NCBI RefSeq assembly: GCF_034422975.1
Contig: NZ_CP139873.1
Coordinates: 496,001 to 560,000, forward strand
Source of the DNA: Idiomarina sp. PL1-037
GTDB taxonomy: Bacteria > Pseudomonadota > Gammaproteobacteria > Enterobacterales > Alteromonadaceae
Direction: 5' to 3'
DNA: 64,000 nucleotides
Shown: one piece after another, positions 27,625 to 35,618 of the stretch
Layout of the letters: the number at the start of each line of letters is the position of its first letter
Position numbering within the stretch: the first letter of the stretch is position 1
Notes under the pieces: model-generated
What the model was told of the DNA's origin: nothing
The model's database searches: none
Seen by the model: only the letters and a program-made list of their open reading frames with translations
Program-made: the position numbers and the translations under genes

Positions 27625-27633
27625 TGCTATAAT
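27625..27633 (+). promoter_or_regulatory. Extended -10 promoter, likely mdh
   Basis: TGCTATAAT is a perfect extended -10 (TGN-TATAAT). No good -35 was found at 17 bases, which extended -10 promoters can tolerate. It would give mdh a leader of about 140 bases. Confidence 0.5.
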
Positions 27634-27782
27634 TATGGACAGTGTACTGCATAAAGATGCGCTATTCGAGTGCTGAATATGTATCGGGCAAAGTTGTATT
27701 TTTACTGATATAAGAGTACAGTTTTGCCCCAAATCCTGCATTTTTAAGCAGTTTAAATTGACCAACAAAAACGGAGTCTGAG

Positions 27783-28715
27783 ATGAAAGTAGCCGTATTA
27801 GGTGCGGCCGGTGGTATCGGCCAGGCATTGTCATTGCTTCTGAAAACCCAATTACCAGCAGGTTCAGAATTGTCGTTGTATGACGTTGCGCCAGTAGTTC
27901 CAGGTGTGGCGGTTGACTTAAGTCATATCCCTACCGACGTGAAAGTAACAGGCTTCGGTAAAGACGACTTAGCATCAGCATTAGTGGGCAGCGACATTGT
28001 ATTAATTCCTGCCGGCGTACCACGTAAGCCAGGTATGGATCGCTCTGACCTGTTCAACATGAACGCAGGCATCGTTAAAAACTTAGTACAGGGCGTAGCA
28101 GACAACTGCCCTGACGCCTGCGTTGGTATCATTACGAACCCAGTAAACACCACCGTTCCAATCGCTGCTGAAGTACTGAAGCAAGCGGGTTGCTACGACA
28201 AGCGTAAGCTGTTCGGTGTTACCACACTTGACGTTATTCGTTCAGAAGCCTTTGTAGGCGAACTGCGTGGTCTGAACCCAGAAAACGTAGAAGTTCCGGT
28301 AATTGGCGGTCACAGTGGTACAACTATTCTGCCATTGCTGTCTCAGGTGGAAGGCGTTGAGTTCACTGAACAAGAAATCAAAGACTTAACTCACCGTATC
28401 CAGAATGCCGGTACTGAAGTTGTCGAAGCTAAAGCTGGCGGCGGTTCAGCAACCCTGTCTATGGGTCAGGCAGCAGCACGCTTTGCCCTGTCACTGCTGA
28501 AAGGCCTACAAGGTCAGGACACTATTGAATGCACCTACGTAGAAGGCCCTGGCGACAACGCTAAGTTCTTCGCACAGCCAGTACGCTTAGGCAAAAATGG
28601 CGCCGAAGAAATTCTGTCTTACGGCAAGCTAAGTGAATTCGAACAAAAATGCATGGACGACATGCTAGATGGACTGAAAGGCGACATCCAAACTGGCATC
28701 GACTTCGCCAGCTAA
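27783..28715 (+). CDS. mdh: Malate dehydrogenase (NAD+)
   Basis: Mdh oxidises malate to oxaloacetate in the TCA cycle. The 310-residue product (E. coli 312) has the NAD-binding GAAGGIGQALSLLL at residues 7-20, substrate-binding arginines in GVPRKPGMDRSDL and the catalytic histidine in GGHSGTTILPL. Membership of the Enterobacteria/Vibrio-type homodimeric Mdh is clear. Codons are strongly biased, as expected for a highly expressed gene. It is divergent from argR and is followed within nine bases by a long hairpin repeat. Confidence 0.97.
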   Translation: MKVAVLGAAGGIGQALSLLLKTQLPAGSELSLYDVAPVVPGVAVDLSHIPTDVKVTGFGKDDLASALVGSDIVLIPAGVPRKPGMDRSDLFNMNAGIVKNLVQGVADNCPDACVGIITNPVNTTVPIAAEVLKQAGCYDKRKLFGVTTLDVIRSEAFVGELRGLNPENVEVPVIGGHSGTTILPLLSQVEGVEFTEQEIKDLTHRIQNAGTEVVEAKAGGGSATLSMGQAAARFALSLLKGLQGQDTIECTYVEGPGDNAKFFAQPVRLGKNGAEEILSYGKLSEFEQKCMDDMLDGLKGDIQTGIDFAS

Positions 28716-28723
28716 GCTGAAAA

Positions 28724-28873
28724 AACTTTCAGTAATCCGCTTTTGAAAATATTGGGGCGGCTATTACAGGAGACGCTACAAGCTCATCCATGAGCGCTCG
28801 ACGAAGGCCGTCCCTGGCCTTCGACGCTCCTGTAATAGCCGCCCCAACATTTCCACGCTATTTGCTGAAAGTT
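28724..28873. repeat. Structured intergenic repeat, type B, copy 4
   Basis: Outer arms AACTTTCAG/CTGAAAGTT and a perfect 19-bp stem GGGGCGGCTATTACAGGAG (28754-28772) with its complement at 28827-28845. The core contains two hairpins, GCTCATCCATGAGC and GAAGGCC/GGCCTTC, which is the type B core in the opposite orientation to copies 7 and 9. It starts nine bases after the mdh stop. Confidence 0.88.
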
Positions 28874-29021
28874 ATCTCAGCACTTTCTCCAGATAATCCT
28901 GCAACGGCTTTTCGCCAATATTGACCTTCCCCAATATTTTTCCAGCTAGACGTACGCTCAAATATTCCAATTGATACACAGCGTTAGTTTTTTAATTATC
29001 AGGCTAGAAGATGCTTAAAAG

Positions 29022-29105
29022 GGGCAGGCTGTTGGATTGCGAGCGTTACGAGTGTTGAAGATTTCTCTGGCGGAGTGTAGAAGGCCATGGATGGCGATGC
29101 TAAAT
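29022..29105. repeat. Structured intergenic repeat, type B, truncated copy
   Basis: This matches the left half of copies 7 and 9 (GGGCAGGCTGTT, GAGCGTTACG, GTGTTGAAG, GGCGGAGTGT, GAAGGCCATGGATGGC) and then stops. The complementary right half is missing; the next repeat begins at once. Confidence 0.8.
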
Positions 29106-29235
29106 GGAAATGCCTAAAGCGGGAAGGGTTCTGTTTCGGAGGTGTGTAGCGCCATGGATGGCGCTACACAAGCCCTACAGGGATGTATTCACGGGCGTCC
29201 TCCGAAACAGAACCCGATCCCCCCAAGGCATTTCC
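29106..29235. repeat. Structured intergenic repeat, type A, copy 5 (reverse orientation)
   Basis: Outer arms GGAAATGCC/GGCATTTCC and a perfect 17-bp stem GGGTTCTGTTTCGGAGG/CCTCCGAAACAGAACCC enclose a reverse type A core with GTAGCGCCATGGATGGCGCTAC-type hairpin. It ends five bases before the ispB stop. Confidence 0.88.
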
Positions 29236-29240
29236 TTCCT

Positions 29241-30215
29241 CTAAGCTACCCGGTCGACTGCCAGGTGGGTTAGAGTGAGCAGGGCTTGTTTGTAGTCGGA
29301 GTCCGGCAGTTCGCTTAGGGACTCGCGCGCTTGTTCGGCGGCTTCTAAAGCTTTGTCGCGAGTGTATTGCAATGCACCGGTGCGCTCCATTGCAGTTAGC
29401 ACGGTTTGTAAGTGCTCACGTCCGTCACCTTGTTCAATGGCTTCGCGAATCAGCTTTTGTTCTACTTCGTTGCCGTGCCACATGGCGTACAATAACGGCA
29501 GTGTCGGCTTACCTTCTGCTAGGTCATCACCGGCGTTTTTGCCCATCGATTCGCTGTCCGCGGTGTAATCCAGTAGGTCGTCCACCAACTGAAATGCGGT
29601 ACCCAAATAACGACCGTAATCGGCCAGTTGCTGCGTTACTTTTTCGTTTTGTGCGGTTAATACGCCGGCCAGCTCTGTTGCAGCTTCAAACAGCTTGGCG
29701 GTTTTACCGTAAATGACATTAAAGTAACTGGCTTCTGAGGTATCGGGGTCGTTACAGTTCATTAACTGCAGCACTTCACCTTCAGAAATAACGTTGGTGG
29801 CATCCGCTAAAATACGCAGTATCCGCAGGGAGTCTAAGTCGACCATTAACTGAAAAGCGCGGGTATAAAGGAAGTCACCAACCAGAACGCTGGCCTCATT
29901 ACCAAACACTGCGTTGGCGGTTTTACGTCCGCGGCGCAGTTCCGACTCATCGACGACATCGTCGTGCAGCAGGGTCGCGGTATGAATAAACTCGATAATT
30001 GTCGCAAGTTTGCGGTGATCGTTACCTTCATAACCCAGGGCCCGGCAAGCTAATATGGCAAGCAGTGGGCGTAAGCGTTTACCACCACTGTTGACAATGT
30101 AAAGGCCTAACTGGTTAATTAGGGCAACATCCGATTGAAGTTGTTCACCTATTAAAGCATTAACGCCAAGCATATCGTCTTTGGCTAATGCGTTAATGGA
30201 CTGCATATCGATCAT
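29241..30215 (-). CDS. ispB: Octaprenyl diphosphate synthase
   Basis: IspB elongates farnesyl diphosphate to the octaprenyl side chain of ubiquinone and menaquinone. The 324-residue product (E. coli 323) has both aspartate-rich motifs, LLHDDVVDE at residues 82-90 and QLVDDLLDY near 215, plus GGKRLRP for pyrophosphate binding. Two in-frame ATGs (30215 and 30206) are possible; neither has a clear ribosome binding site. It is divergent from rplU, as in E. coli. Chain length is inferred from orthology. Confidence 0.93.
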   Translation of the reverse strand: MIDMQSINALAKDDMLGVNALIGEQLQSDVALINQLGLYIVNSGGKRLRPLLAILACRALGYEGNDHRKLATIIEFIHTATLLHDDVVDESELRRGRKTANAVFGNEASVLVGDFLYTRAFQLMVDLDSLRILRILADATNVISEGEVLQLMNCNDPDTSEASYFNVIYGKTAKLFEAATELAGVLTAQNEKVTQQLADYGRYLGTAFQLVDDLLDYTADSESMGKNAGDDLAEGKPTLPLLYAMWHGNEVEQKLIREAIEQGDGREHLQTVLTAMERTGALQYTRDKALEAAEQARESLSELPDSDYKQALLTLTHLAVDRVA

Positions 30216-30326
30216 AGATATCTGTTTATTTACAAAATTTAACGGAAAACAGATGGTACACTATTTATAGCGGAGCGGAAACTCAATCCGCGTTAAGCGG
30301 CGCTGCTTTTAAGTTCAAATTAAGGG

Positions 30327-30355
30327 TTGCGATCGATGGCGGGATTACGTACAAT
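30327..30355 (+). promoter_or_regulatory. Promoter of rplU-rpmA
   Basis: TTGCGA (30327-30332) and TACAAT (30350-30355) are spaced by 17 bases. A GC-rich stretch (TCGCGCCC) follows the -10, as in stringently controlled ribosomal promoters. Transcription should start near 30362. Confidence 0.7.
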
Positions 30356-30404
30356 TCGCGCCCTGATTTGAATTTGGATGCCCAATAGGGTTGTGGAGAA
30401 TAAT

Positions 30405-30716
30405 ATGTACGCAGTATTCCAAAGTGGCGGTAAGCAGCACCGTGTGTCTGAAGGCCAAATCGTCCGCCTGGAAAAACTGGAAGCAGCTACCGGTGATGTA
30501 GTTGAATTCGACCAGGTTTTGATGGTTTCAGACGGCAGCGATGTAAACATCGGTGCTCCGTTCGTATCCGGTGGTAAAGTGAAAGCGGAAGTGATTGATC
30601 ACGGTCGTGGCGATAAAGTTAAAATCGTTAAGTTCCGTCGTCGTAAGCATTCTCGCCGTCAACAAGGCCATCGTCAGTGGTTCACGGAAGTGAAAATCAC
30701 TGGTATCAACAGCTAA
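30405..30716 (+). CDS. rplU: 50S ribosomal protein bL21
   Basis: bL21 is a large-subunit ribosomal protein. From the ATG at 30405 the product is 103 residues, the same as in E. coli, beginning MYAVFQSGGKQHRVSEGQ and ending in the basic segment HSRRQQGHRQWFTEVKI. GGAGA precedes this ATG. An upstream in-frame start at 30378 would add nine residues foreign to the family and is rejected. rpmA follows after 15 bases. Confidence 0.97.
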   Translation: MYAVFQSGGKQHRVSEGQIVRLEKLEAATGDVVEFDQVLMVSDGSDVNIGAPFVSGGKVKAEVIDHGRGDKVKIVKFRRRKHSRRQQGHRQWFTEVKITGINS

Positions 30717-30731
30717 TTAAGGGGTAACGAC

Positions 30732-30989
30732 ATGGCACATAAAAAGGCTGGTGGTTCTACTAAAAACGGTCGCGACTCAGAGAGTAAACGTCTCGGTGTT
30801 AAGCGCTTCGGTGGTGAGTCTGTATTAGCAGGCAACATCCTGGTTCGCCAACGTGGTACTAAGTTCCATGCTGGAAGTAACGTTGGCATTGGTAAAGACC
30901 ACACATTGTTTGCAACCTCAGAGGGCAAAGTGTCTTTTGAAGTGAAGGGCAGCAAAAACCGTAAATATGTGAGTGTTATTACTGATTAA
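30732..30989 (+). CDS. rpmA: 50S ribosomal protein bL27
   Basis: bL27 is a large-subunit protein whose N-terminal tail reaches the peptidyl transferase centre. The 85-residue product (E. coli 85) begins MAHKKAGGSTKNGRDSESKR and contains GNILVRQRGTKFH. AAGGGG precedes the ATG. It forms an operon with rplU and is followed by a terminator before obgE. Confidence 0.97.
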   Translation: MAHKKAGGSTKNGRDSESKRLGVKRFGGESVLAGNILVRQRGTKFHAGSNVGIGKDHTLFATSEGKVSFEVKGSKNRKYVSVITD

Positions 30990-31023
30990 TAACGCGAACA
31001 TAAACTGAAAAGTTTCGGTTCTG

Positions 31024-31051
31024 AAAGCCCTGCCTTACGGCGGGGCTTTTT
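31024..31051 (+). terminator. Intrinsic terminator after rpmA
   Basis: AAAGCCCTGCC pairs with GGCGGGGCTTT (one G-T pair) around TTAC, then a short T-run. It separates the ribosomal protein pair from obgE, probably with partial readthrough. Confidence 0.85.
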
Positions 31052-31105
31052 CATATGTGCTAGAATTTTGCACAGTATTCGACAAGTGATAAGTAGCAGA
31101 TTGCG

Positions 31106-32260
31106 ATGAAATTCGTTGATGAAGTAGAAATCCGCGTAGACGCGGGTGACGGTGGTAATGGTTGTATCAGTTTCCGTCGCGAAAAATATATTCCCAAAGG
31201 CGGCCCTGACGGCGGCGATGGTGGCGACGGCGGTGACGTTTATCTGCAGGCAGATGAAAACCTGAATACCCTTATCGACTATCGTTTTGAACGTTTTCAT
31301 AAAGCTGAGCGCGGTAAAAACGGTATGGGTAAAAACTGTACGGGCAGACGTGGTAACGACATAGTGCTGCCAGTTCCTCCAGGTACCCGGGCTACCGATA
31401 TCGATACAGGCGAAGTTCTTGGCGATTTGACGAAACACGGTCAGCGTTTGATGGTGGCCAAAGGTGGTTTCCATGGTCTGGGTAATACACGTTTCAAAAG
31501 CAGTATAAACCGCGCTCCAAGACAAAAAACCGACGGCACTCCTGGTGAGGTACGCCCGCTAAAGCTGGAACTGATGTTGCTGGCTGATGTGGGGTTGCTG
31601 GGTATGCCTAATGCCGGTAAATCGACTTTTATTCGTTCGGTTTCCGCTGCACGACCTAAAGTAGCCGACTATCCATTTACGACTCTGATACCAAACCTGG
31701 GTGTTGTGCGTCCCGCGCCGCATCAAAGTTTTGTTATTGCCGATATTCCGGGCCTTATTGAAGGCGCGGCTGAAGGCGCAGGACTTGGCATACAATTCCT
31801 GAAACACTTAGAGCGTTGTGGCTTATTGTTGCACCTGGTCGATTTAGCACCGTTTGATGAAACCGACCCTGCTGAGCAGGCGCGCATTATCATCAATGAA
31901 CTGGAAAAATACAGTCCTAAGCTGGCAGAAAAGCCACGCTGGCTGGTCATCAATAAAGTCGACTTGTTACTGGATGAAGAAGTTCAGGAAAAAGTTGATG
32001 AACTGGTTAAAGCATTAGATTGGGACGGTCCGGTATTCCAAATTGCTGCGCTGGAAGGGCGAGGCAGTGATGCGCTTTGTCGTGAAGTTATGTCCTATCT
32101 GGAAACCTTGCCTGCGCCTGATACAGAAAAGCAGGAAGAGGCTGATCCCGTCGAGTTTATGTGGGACACCTATCACGAAGAAGTTATGGAAGAAGAACTG
32201 GACGATGAAGATGACGACGATGATGATGATCACGACGTCGAAGTCATTTATCAGAAGTAG
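31106..32260 (+). CDS. obgE: GTPase ObgE/CgtA
   Basis: ObgE is an essential GTPase involved in late 50S ribosome assembly and the stringent response. The 384-residue product has the glycine-rich Obg domain (residues 1-158, with GGDGGNGCISFRREKYIPKG), the GTPase domain with GMPNAGKST, a switch region DIPGLIEGAAEG and NKVD. The C-terminal tail is strongly acidic (EELDDEDDDDDDDHD), as in gammaproteobacterial Obg proteins. E. coli ObgE has 390 residues. A REP-like palindrome begins directly after the stop. Confidence 0.96.
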   Translation: MKFVDEVEIRVDAGDGGNGCISFRREKYIPKGGPDGGDGGDGGDVYLQADENLNTLIDYRFERFHKAERGKNGMGKNCTGRRGNDIVLPVPPGTRATDIDTGEVLGDLTKHGQRLMVAKGGFHGLGNTRFKSSINRAPRQKTDGTPGEVRPLKLELMLLADVGLLGMPNAGKSTFIRSVSAARPKVADYPFTTLIPNLGVVRPAPHQSFVIADIPGLIEGAAEGAGLGIQFLKHLERCGLLLHLVDLAPFDETDPAEQARIIINELEKYSPKLAEKPRWLVINKVDLLLDEEVQEKVDELVKALDWDGPVFQIAALEGRGSDALCREVMSYLETLPAPDTEKQEEADPVEFMWDTYHEEVMEEELDDEDDDDDDDHDVEVIYQK

Positions 32261-32281
32261 CCTGACGTAAACGTCAGGCTA
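32261..32281. repeat. REP-like palindrome after obgE
   Basis: CCTGACGT-AA-ACGTCAGG is a perfect 8-bp inverted repeat followed by CTA. It starts one base after the obgE stop and probably stabilises or ends the message. Confidence 0.75.
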
Positions 32282-32301
32282 AGCATTAAGGGTATCGCCG
32301 A

Positions 32302-32802
32302 ATGAAAATATCACTCGTGGTGGCTATGGCCGATAACCGGGTTATCGGAAAAGACAACAAAATGCCATGGCACCTGCCGGACGAGCTGCAATATTTCAAA
32401 AAAATTACCTTGGGTAAGCCAATTGTTATGGGACGCAGAACTTTCGAATCAATTGGTCGTCCTTTGCCCGGTCGTAAGAATATCGTTCTAAGCCGTCGAA
32501 CGGATCGTTCGGAAAATCAGGACAGCCCTGTGGTTTGGGTGTCAGGGGTGCAACAGGCAATCGCCGCTGCAGGACCGGTTGATGAGCTGATGGTGATTGG
32601 CGGAGGAAAAATTTATGAAAAATTTTTACCCCTCGCAGACCGACTATATGTTACTAAAATAGAACTAAATGTTGAGGGAGATACCTATTTCCCCGATTAT
32701 CATGAAGTCGGCGACTGGCAAGAGGTAGAGCGGCAAAACTTTGCCGCTGATGAACGTAACACCCATAACTTTAGTACTCTTATTTTCGACAAGGTAAGTT
32801 AA
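32302..32802 (+). CDS. folA: Dihydrofolate reductase
   Basis: FolA reduces dihydrofolate to tetrahydrofolate with NADPH and is the trimethoprim target; it works with ThyA, encoded later in the window. The 166-residue product begins MKISLVVAMADNRVIGKDNK, then MPWHLPDELQYFKK with the catalytic aspartate of LPDE, and has MGRRTFESIGRPLPGRKN for NADPH binding. TFPDY-like residues appear near the end as TYFPDY. Length is typical (E. coli 159). It has its own short gap after obgE. Confidence 0.95.
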   Translation: MKISLVVAMADNRVIGKDNKMPWHLPDELQYFKKITLGKPIVMGRRTFESIGRPLPGRKNIVLSRRTDRSENQDSPVVWVSGVQQAIAAAGPVDELMVIGGGKIYEKFLPLADRLYVTKIELNVEGDTYFPDYHEVGDWQEVERQNFAADERNTHNFSTLIFDKVS

Positions 32803-32912
32803 TAAGAAGTTATAAATTCAGTAACTTACCTGAATTTTAAGCCATTGCAGCAAGCTCGAGTTCGTAGTATCATCTTGATGAATTTTTGAACAATCTTGTG
32901 ATGGGGTTTTAG

Positions 32913-33287
32913 ATGAAAGCAATTGTATTAGGCACCATGATGGCTGCCGTTGCGGCAACAGGCGTAACTTTTTCAAAAAGCGCAGAGGCAAATGAATTAG
33001 CCTTAAGCTTATGCACATACGTGCAAGGTGATGACACCATGCGTATGCGTAAAAAATTACGTGATGCTCGTGTACGCGTGCGTGATATTTACACTGGCAT
33101 TCAGTGCAACGGTCAAAGCTTATTGCAATTTGCCATGGCTAACGGTTCACAAGACATTGGTGAGTTCATCGTTGGTCGTTTGTCAGTAGACGAACTGAAA
33201 GCTTCTGGCGACTACGAATGGGCGCAATCTAACGGTCACGGCAGCAGTGCAATTGCTGTAGCAATTAAAGATCGCGCTGGCCTGTAA
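32913..33287 (+). CDS. DUF3718-family secreted protein
   Basis: The 124-residue product has a signal peptide (MKAIVLGTMMAAVAATGVTF, cleavage near AEA) and a mature part that I recognise as DUF3718, a family found in Alteromonadales and relatives with no known function. Two cysteines (SLCTYVQGDD and GIQCNGQS) may form a disulfide. The conserved centre includes LRDARVRVRDIYTGIQCNG and LLQFAMANGSQDIGEFIV. A terminator follows, so it is a single-gene transcript. Confidence 0.75.
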   Translation: MKAIVLGTMMAAVAATGVTFSKSAEANELALSLCTYVQGDDTMRMRKKLRDARVRVRDIYTGIQCNGQSLLQFAMANGSQDIGEFIVGRLSVDELKASGDYEWAQSNGHGSSAIAVAIKDRAGL

Positions 33288-33313
33288 TTAGCACCGACAA
33301 AGTTATTTTCTAA

Positions 33314-33344
33314 AAGCCTGCAATTTTTTGCGGGCTTTTTTTAC
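33314..33344 (+). terminator. Intrinsic terminator after the DUF3718 gene
   Basis: AAAAGCCTGCAA pairs with TTGCGGGCTTTT (one G-T pair) around a TTTT loop and runs into a T-tract. Confidence 0.9.
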
Positions 33345-33434
33345 ATCTTCTAACAAATCAATCAGTGACTTACCTTGTAATTCTCCCCTGTTCTCTACGA
33401 CAATAGATCCGTTGCATATATAAACGGAATCGCT

Positions 33435-34880
33435 ATGAAACAATGGATGGCATTATCGCTACTGCTACTGGGTCTGGTGCCGCTTAGTGGTCAGGCACAG
33501 ACAACATCAAATGAAGCTTCGAGCTGTTATTTACCTGGTGTGCAAGAGAAACTGCATTGTGGCACAGTTTCAGTTCCAGAAAACTACGAACAGCCTGACG
33601 GCAAACATATTGGTATTTATTACGCTATTCTTCCGGCTATTCAGGAGGGAGCGCAAGCCGATCCTATGCTCATTCTGGCCGGTGGGCCGGGTCAGGCTGC
33701 TACTGAATTAACTCCAATGATAGCGCGTATGTTTGAAGCCGTGCGTCAGAAACGCGATATTCTTCTAATTGATCAGCGCGGTACGGGCAAAAGTCATCCG
33801 CTTGAATGTGACATTGAGCGTCCGGATGAGTTGATACGTGCTGACGATGAGCAGGATCTTAAAGCCTTGAGTCGCGAGTGTCAGGAGCAGTACCCCGATA
33901 CAGACACCACGCAATATCATACCGTTAACGCCGTAAAAGACTTTGAACGGGTACGTGAACATTTGGGTATAGAGCAACTGAACCTTTATGGCGGGTCTTA
34001 TGGAACCCGCGTCGGTCTAACCTATTTACGTGAAGCCCCTGCTTCAGTTCGCACGGCTACCCTGGATGCTGTGGCTCCGCCTCAGGTAATCATTGGGCCT
34101 TTTGGTCAGCACGGAGCCGATGCGTTTGACGAAATGCTCAAGGATTGTTCCGAACAAAGCCCATGTCACGAAAAGTTCCCTAACCTAGAGCAAGAATATT
34201 ATGAGGTTATGAATGAGCTGGAAACCGGGGATATACTGCTGGAAACGCGTGACCCCCTCTCATTTGAGCCGCTTGAGATAAAACTGACCCCCGGACGTTT
34301 CAGCTCAATTATCCGTGTTGCCTTATATCACCCCAATACTCGTCAACTATTGCCCTACGCCATTCATTCTGCAGCTGAAGGAAGCCACCACGCCATACTG
34401 GGTTTGATGGGCGGTACTATGTCGCAGAACAGTATTTACCTCGGACTTATGCTGTCGGTTGTGTGTGGCGAAGATTTACCCCGGGCGACTCCGGAGCTTT
34501 TTGCCGAGGACGGTAACAATCAGTTTATTGGTAGCCGTACAGGTGATGCCTTTGTTGATATGTGTGCGGGCTGGCAGTCATCAAGTGTCCCTGCTTACTG
34601 GTCCGATCCTGTTGTCAGTGATAAACCTGTTTTACTGTTATCGGGAGAGCTGGATCCGGTGACGCCTCCAGAATGGGGAGAAATAGCTCATAGAACTTTA
34701 CCCAACAGTAAACACCTGGTTGCACCTAACGCGGGACATACTATTGCCAGTCATACCTGCGCTAATCAGCTTATTGCCGATTTTATCGAGCAAGGTTCTG
34801 TCGAAAATATTGACGGCGGCTGCTTAAAAGAACAAAGACTTAAGCCATTTGTACTGAACCAGAATGCAGCGGGGCTATAA
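33435..34880 (+). CDS. Secreted alpha/beta hydrolase, tripeptidyl-aminopeptidase-like
   Basis: The 481-residue product has a signal peptide (ALSLLLLGLVPLSGQAQ). It has the alpha/beta hydrolase oxyanion segment LAGGPGQ, the nucleophile elbow YGGSYG with S188, an aspartate in SGELDPVTPP and a histidine in NAGHTIA. A C-terminal TAP-like domain carries the last two. This is the arrangement of proline-iminopeptidase or tripeptidyl-aminopeptidase relatives that act on peptides in the periplasm. It ends three bases before natA, so it is very likely in one operon with the ABC exporter. Substrate unknown. Confidence 0.88.
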   Translation: MKQWMALSLLLLGLVPLSGQAQTTSNEASSCYLPGVQEKLHCGTVSVPENYEQPDGKHIGIYYAILPAIQEGAQADPMLILAGGPGQAATELTPMIARMFEAVRQKRDILLIDQRGTGKSHPLECDIERPDELIRADDEQDLKALSRECQEQYPDTDTTQYHTVNAVKDFERVREHLGIEQLNLYGGSYGTRVGLTYLREAPASVRTATLDAVAPPQVIIGPFGQHGADAFDEMLKDCSEQSPCHEKFPNLEQEYYEVMNELETGDILLETRDPLSFEPLEIKLTPGRFSSIIRVALYHPNTRQLLPYAIHSAAEGSHHAILGLMGGTMSQNSIYLGLMLSVVCGEDLPRATPELFAEDGNNQFIGSRTGDAFVDMCAGWQSSSVPAYWSDPVVSDKPVLLLSGELDPVTPPEWGEIAHRTLPNSKHLVAPNAGHTIASHTCANQLIADFIEQGSVENIDGGCLKEQRLKPFVLNQNAAGL

Positions 34881-34883
34881 ATA

Positions 34884-35618
34884 ATGATAAACGTAGATGC
34901 ACTGACAAAAACATTTAAAAATGTGCAAGCGCTGGATTCTCTATCATTTCAGGCAAAAGATGGCGAAATTACCGGTCTTCTCGGACCCAACGGTGCAGGA
35001 AAAACCACGTGTCTTCGTATTATTTACGGGCTATTGCAGGCTGATACCGGCAAGGCAGAAATTGAAGGTGTTGACGCCAACCAGAATCCTATTGGTGCAC
35101 GCCGTAACCTCGGCATATTTCCTGATAAGTTTGGCTTATACGAACGTTTAACCGTGCGCGAGCAAGTGGCTTATTTCGCCGGACTACACGGGCTAAAAGG
35201 CATGGAGCAAAAGCAGGCGGTTGAGAAGGTGATAGATAAACTGGATATTAAAGAGCTTGCAGACCGCCGAACAGCAGGGTTTTCACAAGGCCAGCGGATG
35301 AAAGTTGCACTGGCTCAGGCTTTAGTACACAGCCCGAAGCACTTGATTCTGGATGAGCCCAGTCGAGGTCTGGACGTTATGAGTACCCGAATTTTACGAG
35401 ATGTGTTGCGCGAACAACGCGCTCAAGGCACCTGTATCTTGTTTTCCAGCCACGTTATGCAGGAAGTTGCTGCGCTATGCGACCGAGTGGTGGTTATGGC
35501 AAAAGGCAAAGTTGCAGCTGAAGGAACACCACAGGAACTTTGTGACATGACCGGCGAGCAACAGTTGGAAGATGCCTTCGTTAAAATTATCGGTACCGAC
35601 GAGGGGATAGCAGCCTGA
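34884..35618 (+). CDS. ABC transporter ATP-binding protein, NatA-like
   Basis: The 244-residue protein is an ABC ATPase with Walker A GPNGAGKTT (residues 34-42), signature FSQGQRMKVALAQAL and Walker B LILDEPSRGLD. Its closest named family is NatA, the ATPase of a sodium-exporting ABC-2 system in Bacillus; the substrate here is inferred only from family resemblance. The permease gene overlaps its stop by one base (TGATG), and the hydrolase lies three bases upstream, so the three genes are coupled. Confidence 0.88.
   Translation: MINVDALTKTFKNVQALDSLSFQAKDGEITGLLGPNGAGKTTCLRIIYGLLQADTGKAEIEGVDANQNPIGARRNLGIFPDKFGLYERLTVREQVAYFAGLHGLKGMEQKQAVEKVIDKLDIKELADRRTAGFSQGQRMKVALAQALVHSPKHLILDEPSRGLDVMSTRILRDVLREQRAQGTCILFSSHVMQEVAALCDRVVVMAKGKVAAEGTPQELCDMTGEQQLEDAFVKIIGTDEGIAA

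Larger units (their letters stand above)
28716..29240. other. Intergenic repeat cluster between mdh and ispB
   Basis: This 525-base gap between convergent genes has no coding region I can support. It holds a complete type B repeat (28724-28873), about 150 bases with no feature seen, then a truncated type B copy directly abutting a complete reverse type A copy. The hairpins probably serve as bidirectional transcript ends. Confidence 0.85.

Noticed and set aside
27596..27782. ARG boxes between argR and mdh
   Set aside because: TATTC and GAATA elements occur (around 27662-27680), but their spacing does not fit a pair of 18-base ARG boxes.
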